The translations under genes and the position numbers were made by a program. This document shows positions 23,441 through 32,817 of a stretch of DNA of 50,714 nucleotides, one piece after another; positions within the stretch are counted from its first letter, which is position 1, and each line of letters begins with the position of its first letter. The notes beneath the pieces were generated by a model. It ran no database searches. It saw nothing but the letters and a program-made list of their open reading frames with translations, and had not been told where the DNA came from. The DNA is from Uliginosibacterium gangwonense (GTDB lineage Bacteria; Pseudomonadota; Gammaproteobacteria; Burkholderiales; Rhodocyclaceae), in NCBI GenBank assembly GCA_020723855.1, contig DYIB01000008.1:1-50714 (forward strand), read 5' to 3'.

Positions 23441-24838
23441 TCACCACACATAAAACGCCAGGTACCAGGCATAGCCCACCAGGGCCAGCGGCACGGCGAA
23501 GGCAATCAGGGCGCCGAACCGGCGCAGGGCCGACTCGGGACTGCCAAAGACGATACGCACCCCGAGCCAGGCCGACCACAGCAGGCCCGCCGCCAGCAGC
23601 CCGGTGCGCGCGGCGCCCAGCCAGGCGAAGGTGATGCCTTCGGCGCGCAGCTGGGTGAGCGTGAGCATGGACAGGCCCAGGAACACCGTGGCGCCGGCCA
23701 GGGGCACCAGTGCCATGGCCAGGGACTTCCAGTGGAAGCGGCCAGCGCCGGCGAGCCATTGGGCCGCGCGCAGGGCGGCCCAGGTGGCGCCGCCCACCAC
23801 CAGTGCGGTGCCGAAGATGTAGGCGAGGATGCACAGGCCGTCCAGCCAGGTGAACACGTCGCTCGCTTCCGGGTAGTGGGTGAGGAGCCACCAGGGGGCG
23901 TTGTCCTGCAGCAGCCAGAAGGACTCGCGCTCGATCAGCCACTGCGCCGCCGCCTGTTTCATGGCGACGAACCCGGGGCTGAGGGTCCATTGGAAGGCGC
24001 CCAGGGCCACGCCCAGCACGCCGAAGATGAGCAGCAGGGCCGCGCCCAAGTCGTTGCGCTCGGGGGCGAGGGCCAGGATCTCGCGATTGGGCGAGCGCGC
24101 GGCCAGTTCGATGGCGTTGCGGTGGCCGCTGCAGCGGCCACAGGCGTGGCACTGGGAGCTGCTTCGCATGTGGCGCAGATCCAGCAGGGGGGCGCAGTCC
24201 ACGCTGCGCGGACGGCCCGGATAGCGCTTCCAGGCTTCTTCGTCCACGCGGAAATGCACCGGGGCGATTCTTGCCAGCAGGGCGAATACGCCCGTGGCCG
24301 GGCACAGGTAGCGGCACCAGACGCGCTTGCCCTTGCCGTAGAAGAAGCCCACGATGACGGCGGCGAGCGTGGAGCCGCCCAGCACCAGCAGGGCGGCCTT
24401 GGGATACTCGTACACGCTCACCAATTGGCCATAGACCGTGGTGCTGACGAAAGCTACGAAGGGCCAGCCGCCCCAGCGCAGCCAGCGGGGGATGGTCCGG
24501 CCCAGGCCGCGGCGGCTGACCCACTCGGTGAGCGCCCCTTCCGGGCACAGCACGCCGCACCACACCCGTCCCATGAGCATCATGCTGAGCATGACGAAGG
24601 GCCACCAGATGCCCCAGAACAGGAACTGGGCGAACAGGGTGAGGTTGCCGAGGATGGTGGCGCCGCTGCCCGGCAGCGGCAGGAAGGCCGGCACCGTGAC
24701 CAGGATCAGATAGCACAGAACCATGATCCACTGTAGCCCGAGGATGACCCCCCGGTGCCGGCGCATGGCCTCGCCCAGGCGCGCCAGCAGCGTGGCCGGG
24801 CGTTGCGGGGAGAGGAAGGCGGGCAGCGGCTGGTCCAT
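23441..24838 (-). CDS. ftrD: membrane polyferredoxin, FtrD/NapH-like
   Basis: 465 residues. N-terminal membrane helices with two CxxxCP motifs (VWCGVLCPEGALTEW and VWCRYLCPATGVFALL), a Cys-rich stretch SSSQCHACGRCSGHRN, and four to five more membrane helices in the C-terminal half. This matches 4Fe-4S membrane proteins of the NapH/CcoG kind, and in the FtrABCD ferrous-iron system the FtrD protein, thought to pass electrons for iron oxidation/reduction. The third Cys cluster is incomplete relative to ferredoxin (C-x2-C-x2-C without a clear fourth). The ATG at 24838 has only 5 bases between it and the cupredoxin stop. No FtrC permease is found near it. Confidence 0.82.
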   Translation of the reverse strand: MDQPLPAFLSPQRPATLLARLGEAMRRHRGVILGLQWIMVLCYLILVTVPAFLPLPGSGATILGNLTLFAQFLFWGIWWPFVMLSMMLMGRVWCGVLCPEGALTEWVSRRGLGRTIPRWLRWGGWPFVAFVSTTVYGQLVSVYEYPKAALLVLGGSTLAAVIVGFFYGKGKRVWCRYLCPATGVFALLARIAPVHFRVDEEAWKRYPGRPRSVDCAPLLDLRHMRSSSQCHACGRCSGHRNAIELAARSPNREILALAPERNDLGAALLLIFGVLGVALGAFQWTLSPGFVAMKQAAAQWLIERESFWLLQDNAPWWLLTHYPEASDVFTWLDGLCILAYIFGTALVVGGATWAALRAAQWLAGAGRFHWKSLAMALVPLAGATVFLGLSMLTLTQLRAEGITFAWLGAARTGLLAAGLLWSAWLGVRIVFGSPESALRRFGALIAFAVPLALVGYAWYLAFYVW

Positions 24839-24843
24839 GGCGC

Positions 24844-25182
24844 TTACTTGGCGATGATCTTCAGTTCGCCGGTCATGGGGTTGAACTCGTCGATGAAGCC
24901 GTACTCGCCGGGCTTCATCGGCGGCAGCACGATGAAGGAGGTGACCCCCGCGGAGATTACCTTCTCGATGCGCATCTCGTCGTTCTCGAACTCCAGGGGG
25001 CCGGGGCCTTCGTTCTTCAGCACCAGCTTGATGCGCCTTCCGGCGGGGACCTCCAGGCGCGCCGGGATCAGGCGTCCGTCCCGCGCCACCACGTCGAAGG
25101 TGGGCAGCTCCTGGGCCAGGGCCGCCGGACCCGAACAAGCCGCGGCCAACACGAAAGCCAAACGTCGCAGAATGACCGTCAT
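24844..25182 (-). CDS. ftrB: periplasmic cupredoxin-domain protein, FtrB/EfeO-like
   Basis: 112 residues: signal peptide VILRRLAFVLAAACSGPAALAQ then one cupredoxin domain (EVPAGRRIKLVLKNEGPGPLEFE, GVTSFIVLPPMKPGEYGFID). No type-1 copper Cys is present, as in the FtrB/EfeO cupredoxin family linked to ferrous-iron oxidation. In FtrABCD the FtrB protein is thought to oxidise Fe(II) before import. Position between the porin and the polyferredoxin supports that role. Start has no rival nearby. The metal (copper or iron) is not determined. Confidence 0.85.
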   Translation of the reverse strand: MTVILRRLAFVLAAACSGPAALAQELPTFDVVARDGRLIPARLEVPAGRRIKLVLKNEGPGPLEFENDEMRIEKVISAGVTSFIVLPPMKPGEYGFIDEFNPMTGELKIIAK

Positions 25183-25195
25183 CTGTCGCCCCCGG

Positions 25196-26728
25196 TCAGT
25201 AGCTGAGTTGCAGGCGCGCGCCCAGGATCTTGATGGGCTTGGTGTCGGGATTCGCGGCGGGGTTACGGATCCACTGGAAATCGGGCGTGAGTTCGAAGCC
25301 CTTGTGGATGTAGTATCGGTAGTAGATTTCGGCAGTCTTCTCCCAGCCGCTGGCGGCGAAGCCATAGTCGGGAATGCCGTCGCCGTCTGCGTCGAGGGTG
25401 GCCGACCGGGCGCGGAAATCCGCGCTGGCACGGTTGGTGCCGAAGGCCATGCCCAGCGCGTCGGCCGCCCGGCGCCAATAGCCGCCACCGATCTCGGCGC
25501 CGACGCTGGCAGTGCGGTCGAAGGGCAAGCCGTCTCCCCGGGCCGCGCCGTAGCGCGCGAATACTGTGACGGCGTCATGGATGCGCTGATCGAAGTTGAG
25601 GCCGAAGCCGCTGTGCCGCGCCGTCTGCCCGGAGACGAAGGTGGGCGCCTGACCGTTACGCCAAACGAAGGCGCGATAGTTTCCCTCCAGGCCGGCGAAC
25701 AGCCGCTGTTTGGTCTCGGCCTGGGCGATGGCGAAAGGAGACTTCATCGACTCGCTGAAATTGGCGCCCTTGCCTGAAGCGAAGATACCCAGGGACAGCC
25801 CGTAGCTCTCGGAGGGTTTCCTGCGCTCGTTGAGGTAGGCCAGCCGCAAGCCGGGGGAAAAGCCGAAGCCGTCGGCGCCGACGTTCGCTGCGAGAGGATT
25901 GTCGAGGAGGGCGTTGTGCACGAAGATGCTGGACAGGAACTGCCGGGTCTCGTCATTGGCCGCCGCATTCTGGTCGAAGAATCCGAACGGGTCCATCTTG
26001 CCGAAGTTTACCGTCAGTTTCTCGCGCGACAAGGACTTCACGCCGGTGAGCGGCAGGGGAATGTCCGCCTGGTACCAGGCCTGGGCGAGCATCACCGCGC
26101 TGGAGTCGGGCTCGATGACCGAACCGAGCTGGAAGGAGGTGGCGTTGGGGCCGACGAAGGCGGTCAGCTTCTCGGAAACGCCCTTGCCCTGGCCGATACG
26201 GAAATGACCGAAGAGTTTGCTGTCGATGTTCCCGGTGCTGATCGTCGGCGTGGTCACGGTGACGTCCGCGCGGTAATTGACGAGCGTGCCGGGACTCGGG
26301 GCAACGCCCCTCAGCCGCTGACCGACGCCCGTGAAGCTGGCACCGGCGAAGAAGCCCTCGAGCCCTTCGATGACCTTGGCCTGCTTCTGGATGTCGAGAG
26401 CCGTGTATTCGGCTCCCTTGAGGCGGGCGGTCAACTCGGGCTCTTTGTCGCTGATGGTGTCCTTGTTCAAGGCCTCGTCGATCTGCGCATTGCGCGTCTC
26501 GAGGGCTCTTACCCGCGCCTCGAGATCGCTTTGCCGGACGGGGGCAGTATTCAGCTTCGTCTGCAGGTCCGCGTTCTCCCTTTCCAGCTTCTGGAGGCGT
26601 TCGGACAGGCGCTTCAGTTCGGCCATCAGTTGGGCGCTGGACGGCTCGGCCGACTGGGCTGCATGTCCCGCGAGCACCATGGCCGCAGCCACCGCGGACC
26701 TGGCCGCGGCTGTCAGCGGTCGCTTCAT
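25196..26728 (-). CDS. outer-membrane porin with N-terminal coiled coil
   Basis: 510 residues. Signal peptide (AVAAAMVLAGHAAQSAE), then a coiled coil from about 30 to 90 (LKRLSERLQKLERENADLQT, LEARVRALETRN), then a long beta-rich region ending ILGARLQLSY, with a C-terminal aromatic residue. It resembles DcaP/OprB-type porins. It sits where the ferric permease gene ftrC would be expected, between the P19-like and cupredoxin genes, both in the same Fur-box operon. A DADGDGIPDYG stretch near residue 440 looks like a calcium-binding loop. Substrate is unknown; iron chelate diffusion is a guess. Confidence 0.85.
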   Translation of the reverse strand: MKRPLTAAARSAVAAAMVLAGHAAQSAEPSSAQLMAELKRLSERLQKLERENADLQTKLNTAPVRQSDLEARVRALETRNAQIDEALNKDTISDKEPELTARLKGAEYTALDIQKQAKVIEGLEGFFAGASFTGVGQRLRGVAPSPGTLVNYRADVTVTTPTISTGNIDSKLFGHFRIGQGKGVSEKLTAFVGPNATSFQLGSVIEPDSSAVMLAQAWYQADIPLPLTGVKSLSREKLTVNFGKMDPFGFFDQNAAANDETRQFLSSIFVHNALLDNPLAANVGADGFGFSPGLRLAYLNERRKPSESYGLSLGIFASGKGANFSESMKSPFAIAQAETKQRLFAGLEGNYRAFVWRNGQAPTFVSGQTARHSGFGLNFDQRIHDAVTVFARYGAARGDGLPFDRTASVGAEIGGGYWRRAADALGMAFGTNRASADFRARSATLDADGDGIPDYGFAASGWEKTAEIYYRYYIHKGFELTPDFQWIRNPAANPDTKPIKILGARLQLSY

Positions 26729-26729
26729 C

Positions 26730-27287
26730 TTAGTACCCGCCCTTCTTGCCGATGCCGGCGAAGGTGAATTCGTATTCGACCTCGAAGGGCTTGAACCAGG
26801 GACGCACGCCGGTGGCGCGGTCCGTGTGGCGGCCGTAGTGCTGGCCGATCGGGTTTTCCTTGGCGTTGGGCGGATAGACGACGTACTTCAGCTTGTACTT
26901 GCCCGGTCCCATGAGCTTCACGTTGTCGCCGTAGTGGGGGCCGTCGCTGGCCACCATGGGCATGAGGTCGCCTTTGATCTTCTCGCCCGAGGGTAGCTTG
27001 GTGATTTCGTACTTCACGTGCAGGAAGGGAATCCAGTCGCCTTCCTTGTAGCCGTTGGGATTGTTTGCCAGGGCGTGGATGTCGGCTTCAAGGTGGATGT
27101 CCGATTCGGATGCCTTGCGCATCATGCCCTCGGGCTCCATCTCGATGGGCTGCAGATAGACGGCGGCGACTTCCATGCCCGCTACGTTCTGAGGCGTGCC
27201 AATGGGGTATTCGAGGGCTGCGGCGGGCAGGGAAATGAAGGCGGCGAGCACCAGGAGGGCGACCGCCGTGGAACGGATCAACGACAT
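26730..27287 (-). CDS. ftrA: periplasmic iron-binding protein, P19/FtrA-like
   Basis: 185 residues: signal peptide SLIRSTAVALLVLAAFISLP then a P19 domain with the conserved metal-site residues in MEVAAVYLQPIEMEPEGM and DIHLEADIHALANN (Met, Glu and His ligands) and GPHYGDNVKLMGPGKYKLKY. P19-family proteins (FtrA, FetP) bind copper and iron at the periplasmic side of ferrous-iron uptake systems. First gene of the minus-strand iron operon. AAGGGAGAAATC precedes the ATG at 27287. A Fur box lies about 105 bases upstream. The spacing to the porin is 1 base, so translation is coupled. Confidence 0.9.
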   Translation of the reverse strand: MSLIRSTAVALLVLAAFISLPAAALEYPIGTPQNVAGMEVAAVYLQPIEMEPEGMMRKASESDIHLEADIHALANNPNGYKEGDWIPFLHVKYEITKLPSGEKIKGDLMPMVASDGPHYGDNVKLMGPGKYKLKYVVYPPNAKENPIGQHYGRHTDRATGVRPWFKPFEVEYEFTFAGIGKKGGY

Positions 27288-27391
27288 GATTTCTCCCTTA
27301 ACGTCTGATTGGTTGAGCATTTTTCTGTGGCCTGCGATCCGGTACCCGTGCTGGAGGCAGCGTCCGCCGACCCCGACTAAGATTGACTACG

Positions 27392-27410
27392 AATGAGAAT
27401 AATTCGCATT
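27392..27410. promoter_or_regulatory. Fur box of the iron operon
   Basis: AATGAGAATAATTCGCATT, a near-perfect 19-base palindrome of the AATGANAATNATTNTCATT class (7-1-7 core TGAGAAT-A-ATTCGCA, one mismatch between arms). It precedes the ftrA-like gene by about 105 bases and lies on the far side of the ppa promoter. Fur with Fe(II) would repress the operon in iron-replete cells. Confidence 0.82.
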
Positions 27411-27480
27411 ATTTATCAGGGACGATATCCTGTCAAGGAGAAGCAGGGATGGCGTCAGCCGGGGGAAAGAAACCGGCCGG

Positions 27481-27486
27481 TATAAT
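27481..27486 (+). promoter_or_regulatory. candidate -10 box of the pyrophosphatase gene
   Basis: TATAAT in the context GGTATAATCCCGCC, 28 bases before the ATG at 27515. No clear -35 at 17 bases, so the call rests on the perfect -10 and the position. Confidence 0.55.
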
Positions 27487-27514
27487 CCCGCCTTTGCCGC
27501 AACTCGAGACTGCA

Positions 27515-28063
27515 ATGAACCTGGACAGAGTCACTTCGGGCCGCGCCCTCCCCAACGATTTCAACGTCATCATCGAAATCCCGATGCACGGCGAGCCCAT
27601 CAAGTACGAGGTGGATAAGGAAACCGGCGCCATGTTCGTAGACCGCTTCATGTCCACTTCCATGCGCTACCCCTGCAACTATGGCTACATCCCCCATACC
27701 ATCGCCGGCGACGGCGATCCGGTGGACGTGCTGGTGCTCTCCCCCGTGCCGCTGTTGACCGGGGTGGTGGTGCGCTGCCGCCCCATCGGCATGCTGCGTA
27801 TGACCGACGAGGCGGGGAGCGACGCCAAGCTGCTGGCGGTACCCATCGACAAGCTCACCAACCTGTATCGCAACATCGAGACGCCGCGCGACCTGCCGGA
27901 GATCGTGCTGTCCCAGATCGCCCATTTCTTCGAGCACTACAAGGACCTGGAGCCGGGCAAGTGGGTGAAGGTGGAAGGCTGGGTCGGGCCGGAAGAGGCC
28001 AAGCAGGAGATCCTCGAGGGCGTGAAGCGTTACGAGGGCGCGGCGAACAAACCCATGTTCTGA
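27515..28063 (+). CDS. ppa: inorganic pyrophosphatase, family I
   Basis: 182 residues, the usual size. It hydrolyses PPi to two phosphates in the cytoplasm. The signature [10 protein letters not shown] (metal-binding Asp residues), [11 protein letters not shown], and [19 protein letters not shown] are present. The ATG at 27515 is chosen: an ORF extension to 27383 runs through the Fur box and promoter. A perfect hairpin follows 22 bases after the stop. Confidence 0.97.
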   Translation: MNLDRVTSGRALPNDFNVIIEIPMHGEPIKYEVDKETGAMFVDRFMSTSMRYPCNYGYIPHTIAGDGDPVDVLVLSPVPLLTGVVVRCRPIGMLRMTDEAGSDAKLLAVPIDKLTNLYRNIETPRDLPEIVLSQIAHFFEHYKDLEPGKWVKVEGWVGPEEAKQEILEGVKRYEGAANKPMF

Positions 28064-28085
28064 CATCGCATCCAGGTTTATCCCG

Positions 28086-28112
28086 GCGAAAGCCCGCAGC
28101 GCGGGCTTTCGC
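28086..28112 (+). terminator. terminator-like hairpin after ppa
   Basis: Perfect 12-bp inverted repeat GCGAAAGCCCGC / GCGGGCTTTCGC with a 3-base AGC loop. The T-run is weak (CAGTTTCC follows). Very likely the end of the ppa transcript, 27 bases before rarD. Confidence 0.65.
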
Positions 28113-28138
28113 AGTTTCCGCCAACAGGAAGATCCGTC

Positions 28139-29056
28139 ATGCGTGCTCCCGATCCCGCCGGCACCTCCGCCCAGGCCGAAAGCCGTACCGGCGCCCTGTA
28201 CGCCGGCGCGGCCTATCTCCTCTGGGGCGCCTTCCCCCTGTATTTCAAGGCGGTGAAGCATGTGTCGGCCCTGGAGATCATCGTGCACCGGGTGCTGTGG
28301 TCCGCCCTGTTCGTGGCCCTGCTGCTGGCAGCGACCCGGCGCTTCATCGGTTTCAAAGCCCTGGCACGCCAGCCGCGCCTGGTGGGCACGCTGTGCCTGA
28401 CCACGGCCCTGGTCACGACCAACTGGCTGATCTTCGTCTGGGCGGTCAATGCCGGGCGGGTACTGGAAACCAGCCTGGGCTACTTCATCAACCCGCTGGT
28501 GAGCATGCTGCTGGGTTTTCTGTTTCTCGGCGAGCGGCTGCGGCCGGCGCAGCGGCTCGCCGTCGGTCTGGCGGCCCTGGGTGTGGCCAACCAACTGTGG
28601 CAACTGGGTGTGGTGCCCTGGGTGCCGCTGGCCCTGGCGGCGAGCTTCGGCGGCTACGGACTGTTGCGCAAGCGCCTGCGGCTGGATGCCATGAACGGCC
28701 TGTTCATCGAAACCCTGCTGGCGGCACCCGTGGCCCTGGGCTACCTCGCCTGGATCTGGCGCCAGGACACGGTCGCCTTCGGCCACGGGGATCCCTCGAC
28801 CGATTTCCTGCTAGTGCTGGCGGGGCCGATCACCGCCATCCCCCTCATGCTGTTCGCCGCCGGGGCCCAGCGCCTGTCCTTGTCCACCCTGGGCTTCCTG
28901 CAGTACATCGTGCCCACCCTGACCCTGGTGCTGGCGGTGTATGTGTTCGGCGAGTCCTTCGGGCGGGCGCAGTTCGTCACCTTCGGCCTCATCTGGCTGG
29001 GCTTGGCGCTCTACTCGTTCGATCTATGGCGCACCCTGCGCCGACCTAGCGCTTGA
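28139..29056 (+). CDS. rarD: EamA-family transporter RarD
   Basis: 305 residues with ten predicted membrane helices in two EamA repeats. GALYAGAAYLLWGAFPLYFK, EIIVHRVLWSALFV, and GYFINPLVSMLLGFLFLGER in the middle are the RarD signature. Exporter of unknown natural substrate. The 3' end overlaps the convergent acetyltransferase-like gene by 11 bases. The preceding hairpin makes it likely to have its own promoter, although no good one was recognised. Confidence 0.93.
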   Translation: MRAPDPAGTSAQAESRTGALYAGAAYLLWGAFPLYFKAVKHVSALEIIVHRVLWSALFVALLLAATRRFIGFKALARQPRLVGTLCLTTALVTTNWLIFVWAVNAGRVLETSLGYFINPLVSMLLGFLFLGERLRPAQRLAVGLAALGVANQLWQLGVVPWVPLALAASFGGYGLLRKRLRLDAMNGLFIETLLAAPVALGYLAWIWRQDTVAFGHGDPSTDFLLVLAGPITAIPLMLFAAGAQRLSLSTLGFLQYIVPTLTLVLAVYVFGESFGRAQFVTFGLIWLGLALYSFDLWRTLRRPSA

Positions 29057-30179
29057 AGGGATTGCGTTCGTTCAGCTCGTCCAGGTAGAACTCCACGCCC
29101 TGGCTTTCCCGCGCCAGGAAGCGCGCCACGGCGTCGGCGAAGCGTGCATCGCGCAGCCAGTGGGCCGAGACCGTGCGCACCGGCAGGAAGCCGCGTGCCA
29201 GCTTGTGCTCGCCCTGGGCGCCGCCTTCGAACACGGCGATGCCGCGGGCGATGCAGAACTCGATGGCCTGGTAGTAGCAGGTCTCGAAGTGCAGGCAGGG
29301 CACCTGGTCCAGCGCGCCCCAGTAGCGGCCGTAGAGGGTGTCGTCGGTGAACACGTTGAAGGCCGCGGCGAGCGGCCGTCCCGCCCGTTCCGCCACGACC
29401 AGCATGACATGGGGGACGAGCGTCTCGCCCAGGCGCAGGAAGAACTCCAGGTTGAGATAGGGCGTCGAGCGGTGCGCTTGATAAGTGCGGCGGTAACAGC
29501 GATGGAAGAACTCCCAGTCGCGCGCGCCGATGTCGCCGCCGACGAGGATGCGGAAAGAAATGCCCGCTTGCGCCACCCGGCGCCGCTCCTGGCGGATCTT
29601 CTTGCGCTTGTCGCGGGTCAGGGTGGCGAGGAAGTCATCGAAGCTGCCGTAGCCCGGATTGCGCCAGTGGAACTGCACCCCCTGGCGCAGCTGCAGGCGG
29701 GCGCGGGCCAGTAGCTCGGCGTCCTCTTCGGGCGGAAACAGCACGTGCAGGGACGAGCAGCCGGAGTCCCGGGCCTGGGCCAGCAGCGCCTCGATCAGCG
29801 CCTGGCGCTGCCCCGCGTCGGCGGCGAGCAGGCGCCGCCCGGCCACGGGGGTGAAGGGCACGCAGCACACCAGCTTGGGATAGTAGGCGAGCCCCGCCCG
29901 GTGATAGGCGTCGGCCCAGGCCCAGTCGAACACGTATTCGCCGAAGGAATGGCTCTTGCGATAGAGGGGGGCGGCTGCGGCCAGGCGGCCGGCGCGCCAC
30001 AGGGTCAGATGCCGTGGCTCCCAGCCGCTGCGGGCGCCGACGCAACCGCTGTCCTCCAGGGCAGTCAAAAATTCGTGCCGCAGGAAGGGCTGGTCCCCGG
30101 CAAGCGCGTTCCACTCGGTTGCCGGGACATCGGCCAGCGAGCCGTATAGCCGGACGTCTGCGGAGCTGCGGGTGCTCAA
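29046..30179 (-). CDS. GNAT/FemAB-like acyltransferase
   Basis: 377 residues starting at TTG. It fits the DUF482/FemAB-like N-acetyltransferase family: PFLRHEFLTALEDSGC near the start, KRKKIRQERRRVAQAGI near 200, and FEGGAQGEHKLARGF near the end. Substrate is unknown; the fold is shared with enzymes acting on peptidoglycan precursors or protein N-termini. The TTG start is supported by translational coupling: it overlaps the upstream TPR gene stop as TTGA. The start has no independent ribosome-binding site. Its 3' end overlaps the convergent rarD by 11 bases. Confidence 0.87.
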   Translation of the reverse strand: MSTRSSADVRLYGSLADVPATEWNALAGDQPFLRHEFLTALEDSGCVGARSGWEPRHLTLWRAGRLAAAAPLYRKSHSFGEYVFDWAWADAYHRAGLAYYPKLVCCVPFTPVAGRRLLAADAGQRQALIEALLAQARDSGCSSLHVLFPPEEDAELLARARLQLRQGVQFHWRNPGYGSFDDFLATLTRDKRKKIRQERRRVAQAGISFRILVGGDIGARDWEFFHRCYRRTYQAHRSTPYLNLEFFLRLGETLVPHVMLVVAERAGRPLAAAFNVFTDDTLYGRYWGALDQVPCLHFETCYYQAIEFCIARGIAVFEGGAQGEHKLARGFLPVRTVSAHWLRDARFADAVARFLARESQGVEFYLDELNERNPFKR

Positions 30180-30742
30180 TCGGTGATGGTGAACTCGCGC
30201 CGCATCTGCGCCGCCATCTGCGGGTCGAAGCCCTTGACGCGCTTGTACTCGGCGAGCAGCTTGTCGCGCCGGCCCAGCCCGCGGTAGGCGATGGCCAGGT
30301 GATAGCCGGCGTGGGGATTGAACTGCTGCAGGCGCGCCGCCTCTTCCAGAACTTCCGCCGCCTTGTCGTACTGCCGGCGCTCGTTATAGATGAGCCCCAG
30401 GCCGTACCAGGCGCGATCGATGGTGGGATTGAGGCGCACGCACTTCTCGAAATGCTCGGCGGCTTCGTCCAGGCGTTTCTGCTCCTGCAGGATGAAGCCG
30501 AGATTGAAGTGGGTCACCGCGTCCTCGGGATTGAGCCGCAGCGCCCGCTCCAGGGCGTCGATGGCCTCGCCCGTGCGCCCGGCGTTCTGGTACAGGAAGC
30601 CCAGGCAGCGCCACGCTTCGGACAGGCCCGGTTGGGCGCGCACTGCGCTCTGGAAACACTCGATGGCCCGCTCGTAGCGCTTGAAGAAGGAATTGATATG
30701 GCCGGCGTAGTAATCGAACCAGGGACCGAGGCTGTTGCTCAT
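30176..30742 (-). CDS. TPR-repeat protein
   Basis: 188 residues made of about five tetratricopeptide repeats (AWRCLGFLYQNAGRTGEAID, ALERALRLNPEDAVTHFNLG, FEKCVRLNPTIDRAWYGLGL, ...), a protein-interaction scaffold. Start at 30742 (MSNSLGPWFDYYAGH) is taken over an upstream ATG at 30769 and 30796 because those add no TPR sequence and run into a palindrome. No signal peptide, so cytoplasmic. It is translated just before the FemAB-like gene, whose TTG start overlaps its TGA. Function unknown; partner of the acyltransferase by context. Confidence 0.88.
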   Translation of the reverse strand: MSNSLGPWFDYYAGHINSFFKRYERAIECFQSAVRAQPGLSEAWRCLGFLYQNAGRTGEAIDALERALRLNPEDAVTHFNLGFILQEQKRLDEAAEHFEKCVRLNPTIDRAWYGLGLIYNERRQYDKAAEVLEEAARLQQFNPHAGYHLAIAYRGLGRRDKLLAEYKRVKGFDPQMAAQMRREFTITD

Positions 30743-30777
30743 GGCGGGCGGGGTACGGAAAACACGCATTATGTTGA

Positions 30778-30809
30778 CGCCGGCGGCGGCTTGCAAGCCG
30801 CCGCCGGCG
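30778..30809. repeat. 32-base perfect palindrome between the TPR gene and nadE
   Basis: Arms 30778-30793 and 30794-30809 are exact reverse complements with TTGCAA at the centre and GGCGGC-rich flanks. It lies between divergent genes, 36 bases before the TPR start and 23 bases before nadE. It could be a cruciform, a regulator site or a hairpin in either 5' leader. No matching regulator is recognised. Confidence 0.75.
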
Positions 30810-30817
30810 CAACGCGG

Positions 30818-30823
30818 TATATT
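30818..30823 (+). promoter_or_regulatory. candidate -10 box of nadE
   Basis: TATATT ending 8 bases before the ATG at 30832. Initiation 7-8 bases downstream would be at or next to the start codon; no ribosome-binding site is present, so a leaderless message is possible. The palindrome lies just upstream, near the -35 region. Confidence 0.35.
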
Positions 30824-30831
30824 TACACCCT

Positions 30832-32791
<1,960 letters not shown>

Positions 32792-32817
32792 GTCAAGGCC
32801 CGGGCGGTATCGGCGGC

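Noticed and set aside
23117-24736. 539-codon plus-strand frame opposite hemP and the polyferredoxin
   Set aside because: Antisense shadow; low-complexity Gln/Ala/Gly/His composition and no signature.
22491-27287. Ftr1-type iron permease (FtrC) in the iron operon
   Set aside because: No frame in the operon has REXXE motifs in membrane helices; the gene in that position is a signal-peptide-bearing beta-barrel porin.
27383-27514. N-terminal extension of the pyrophosphatase to 27383
   Set aside because: It runs through the Fur box and a TATAAT promoter and has no family sequence; family length is met from 27515.
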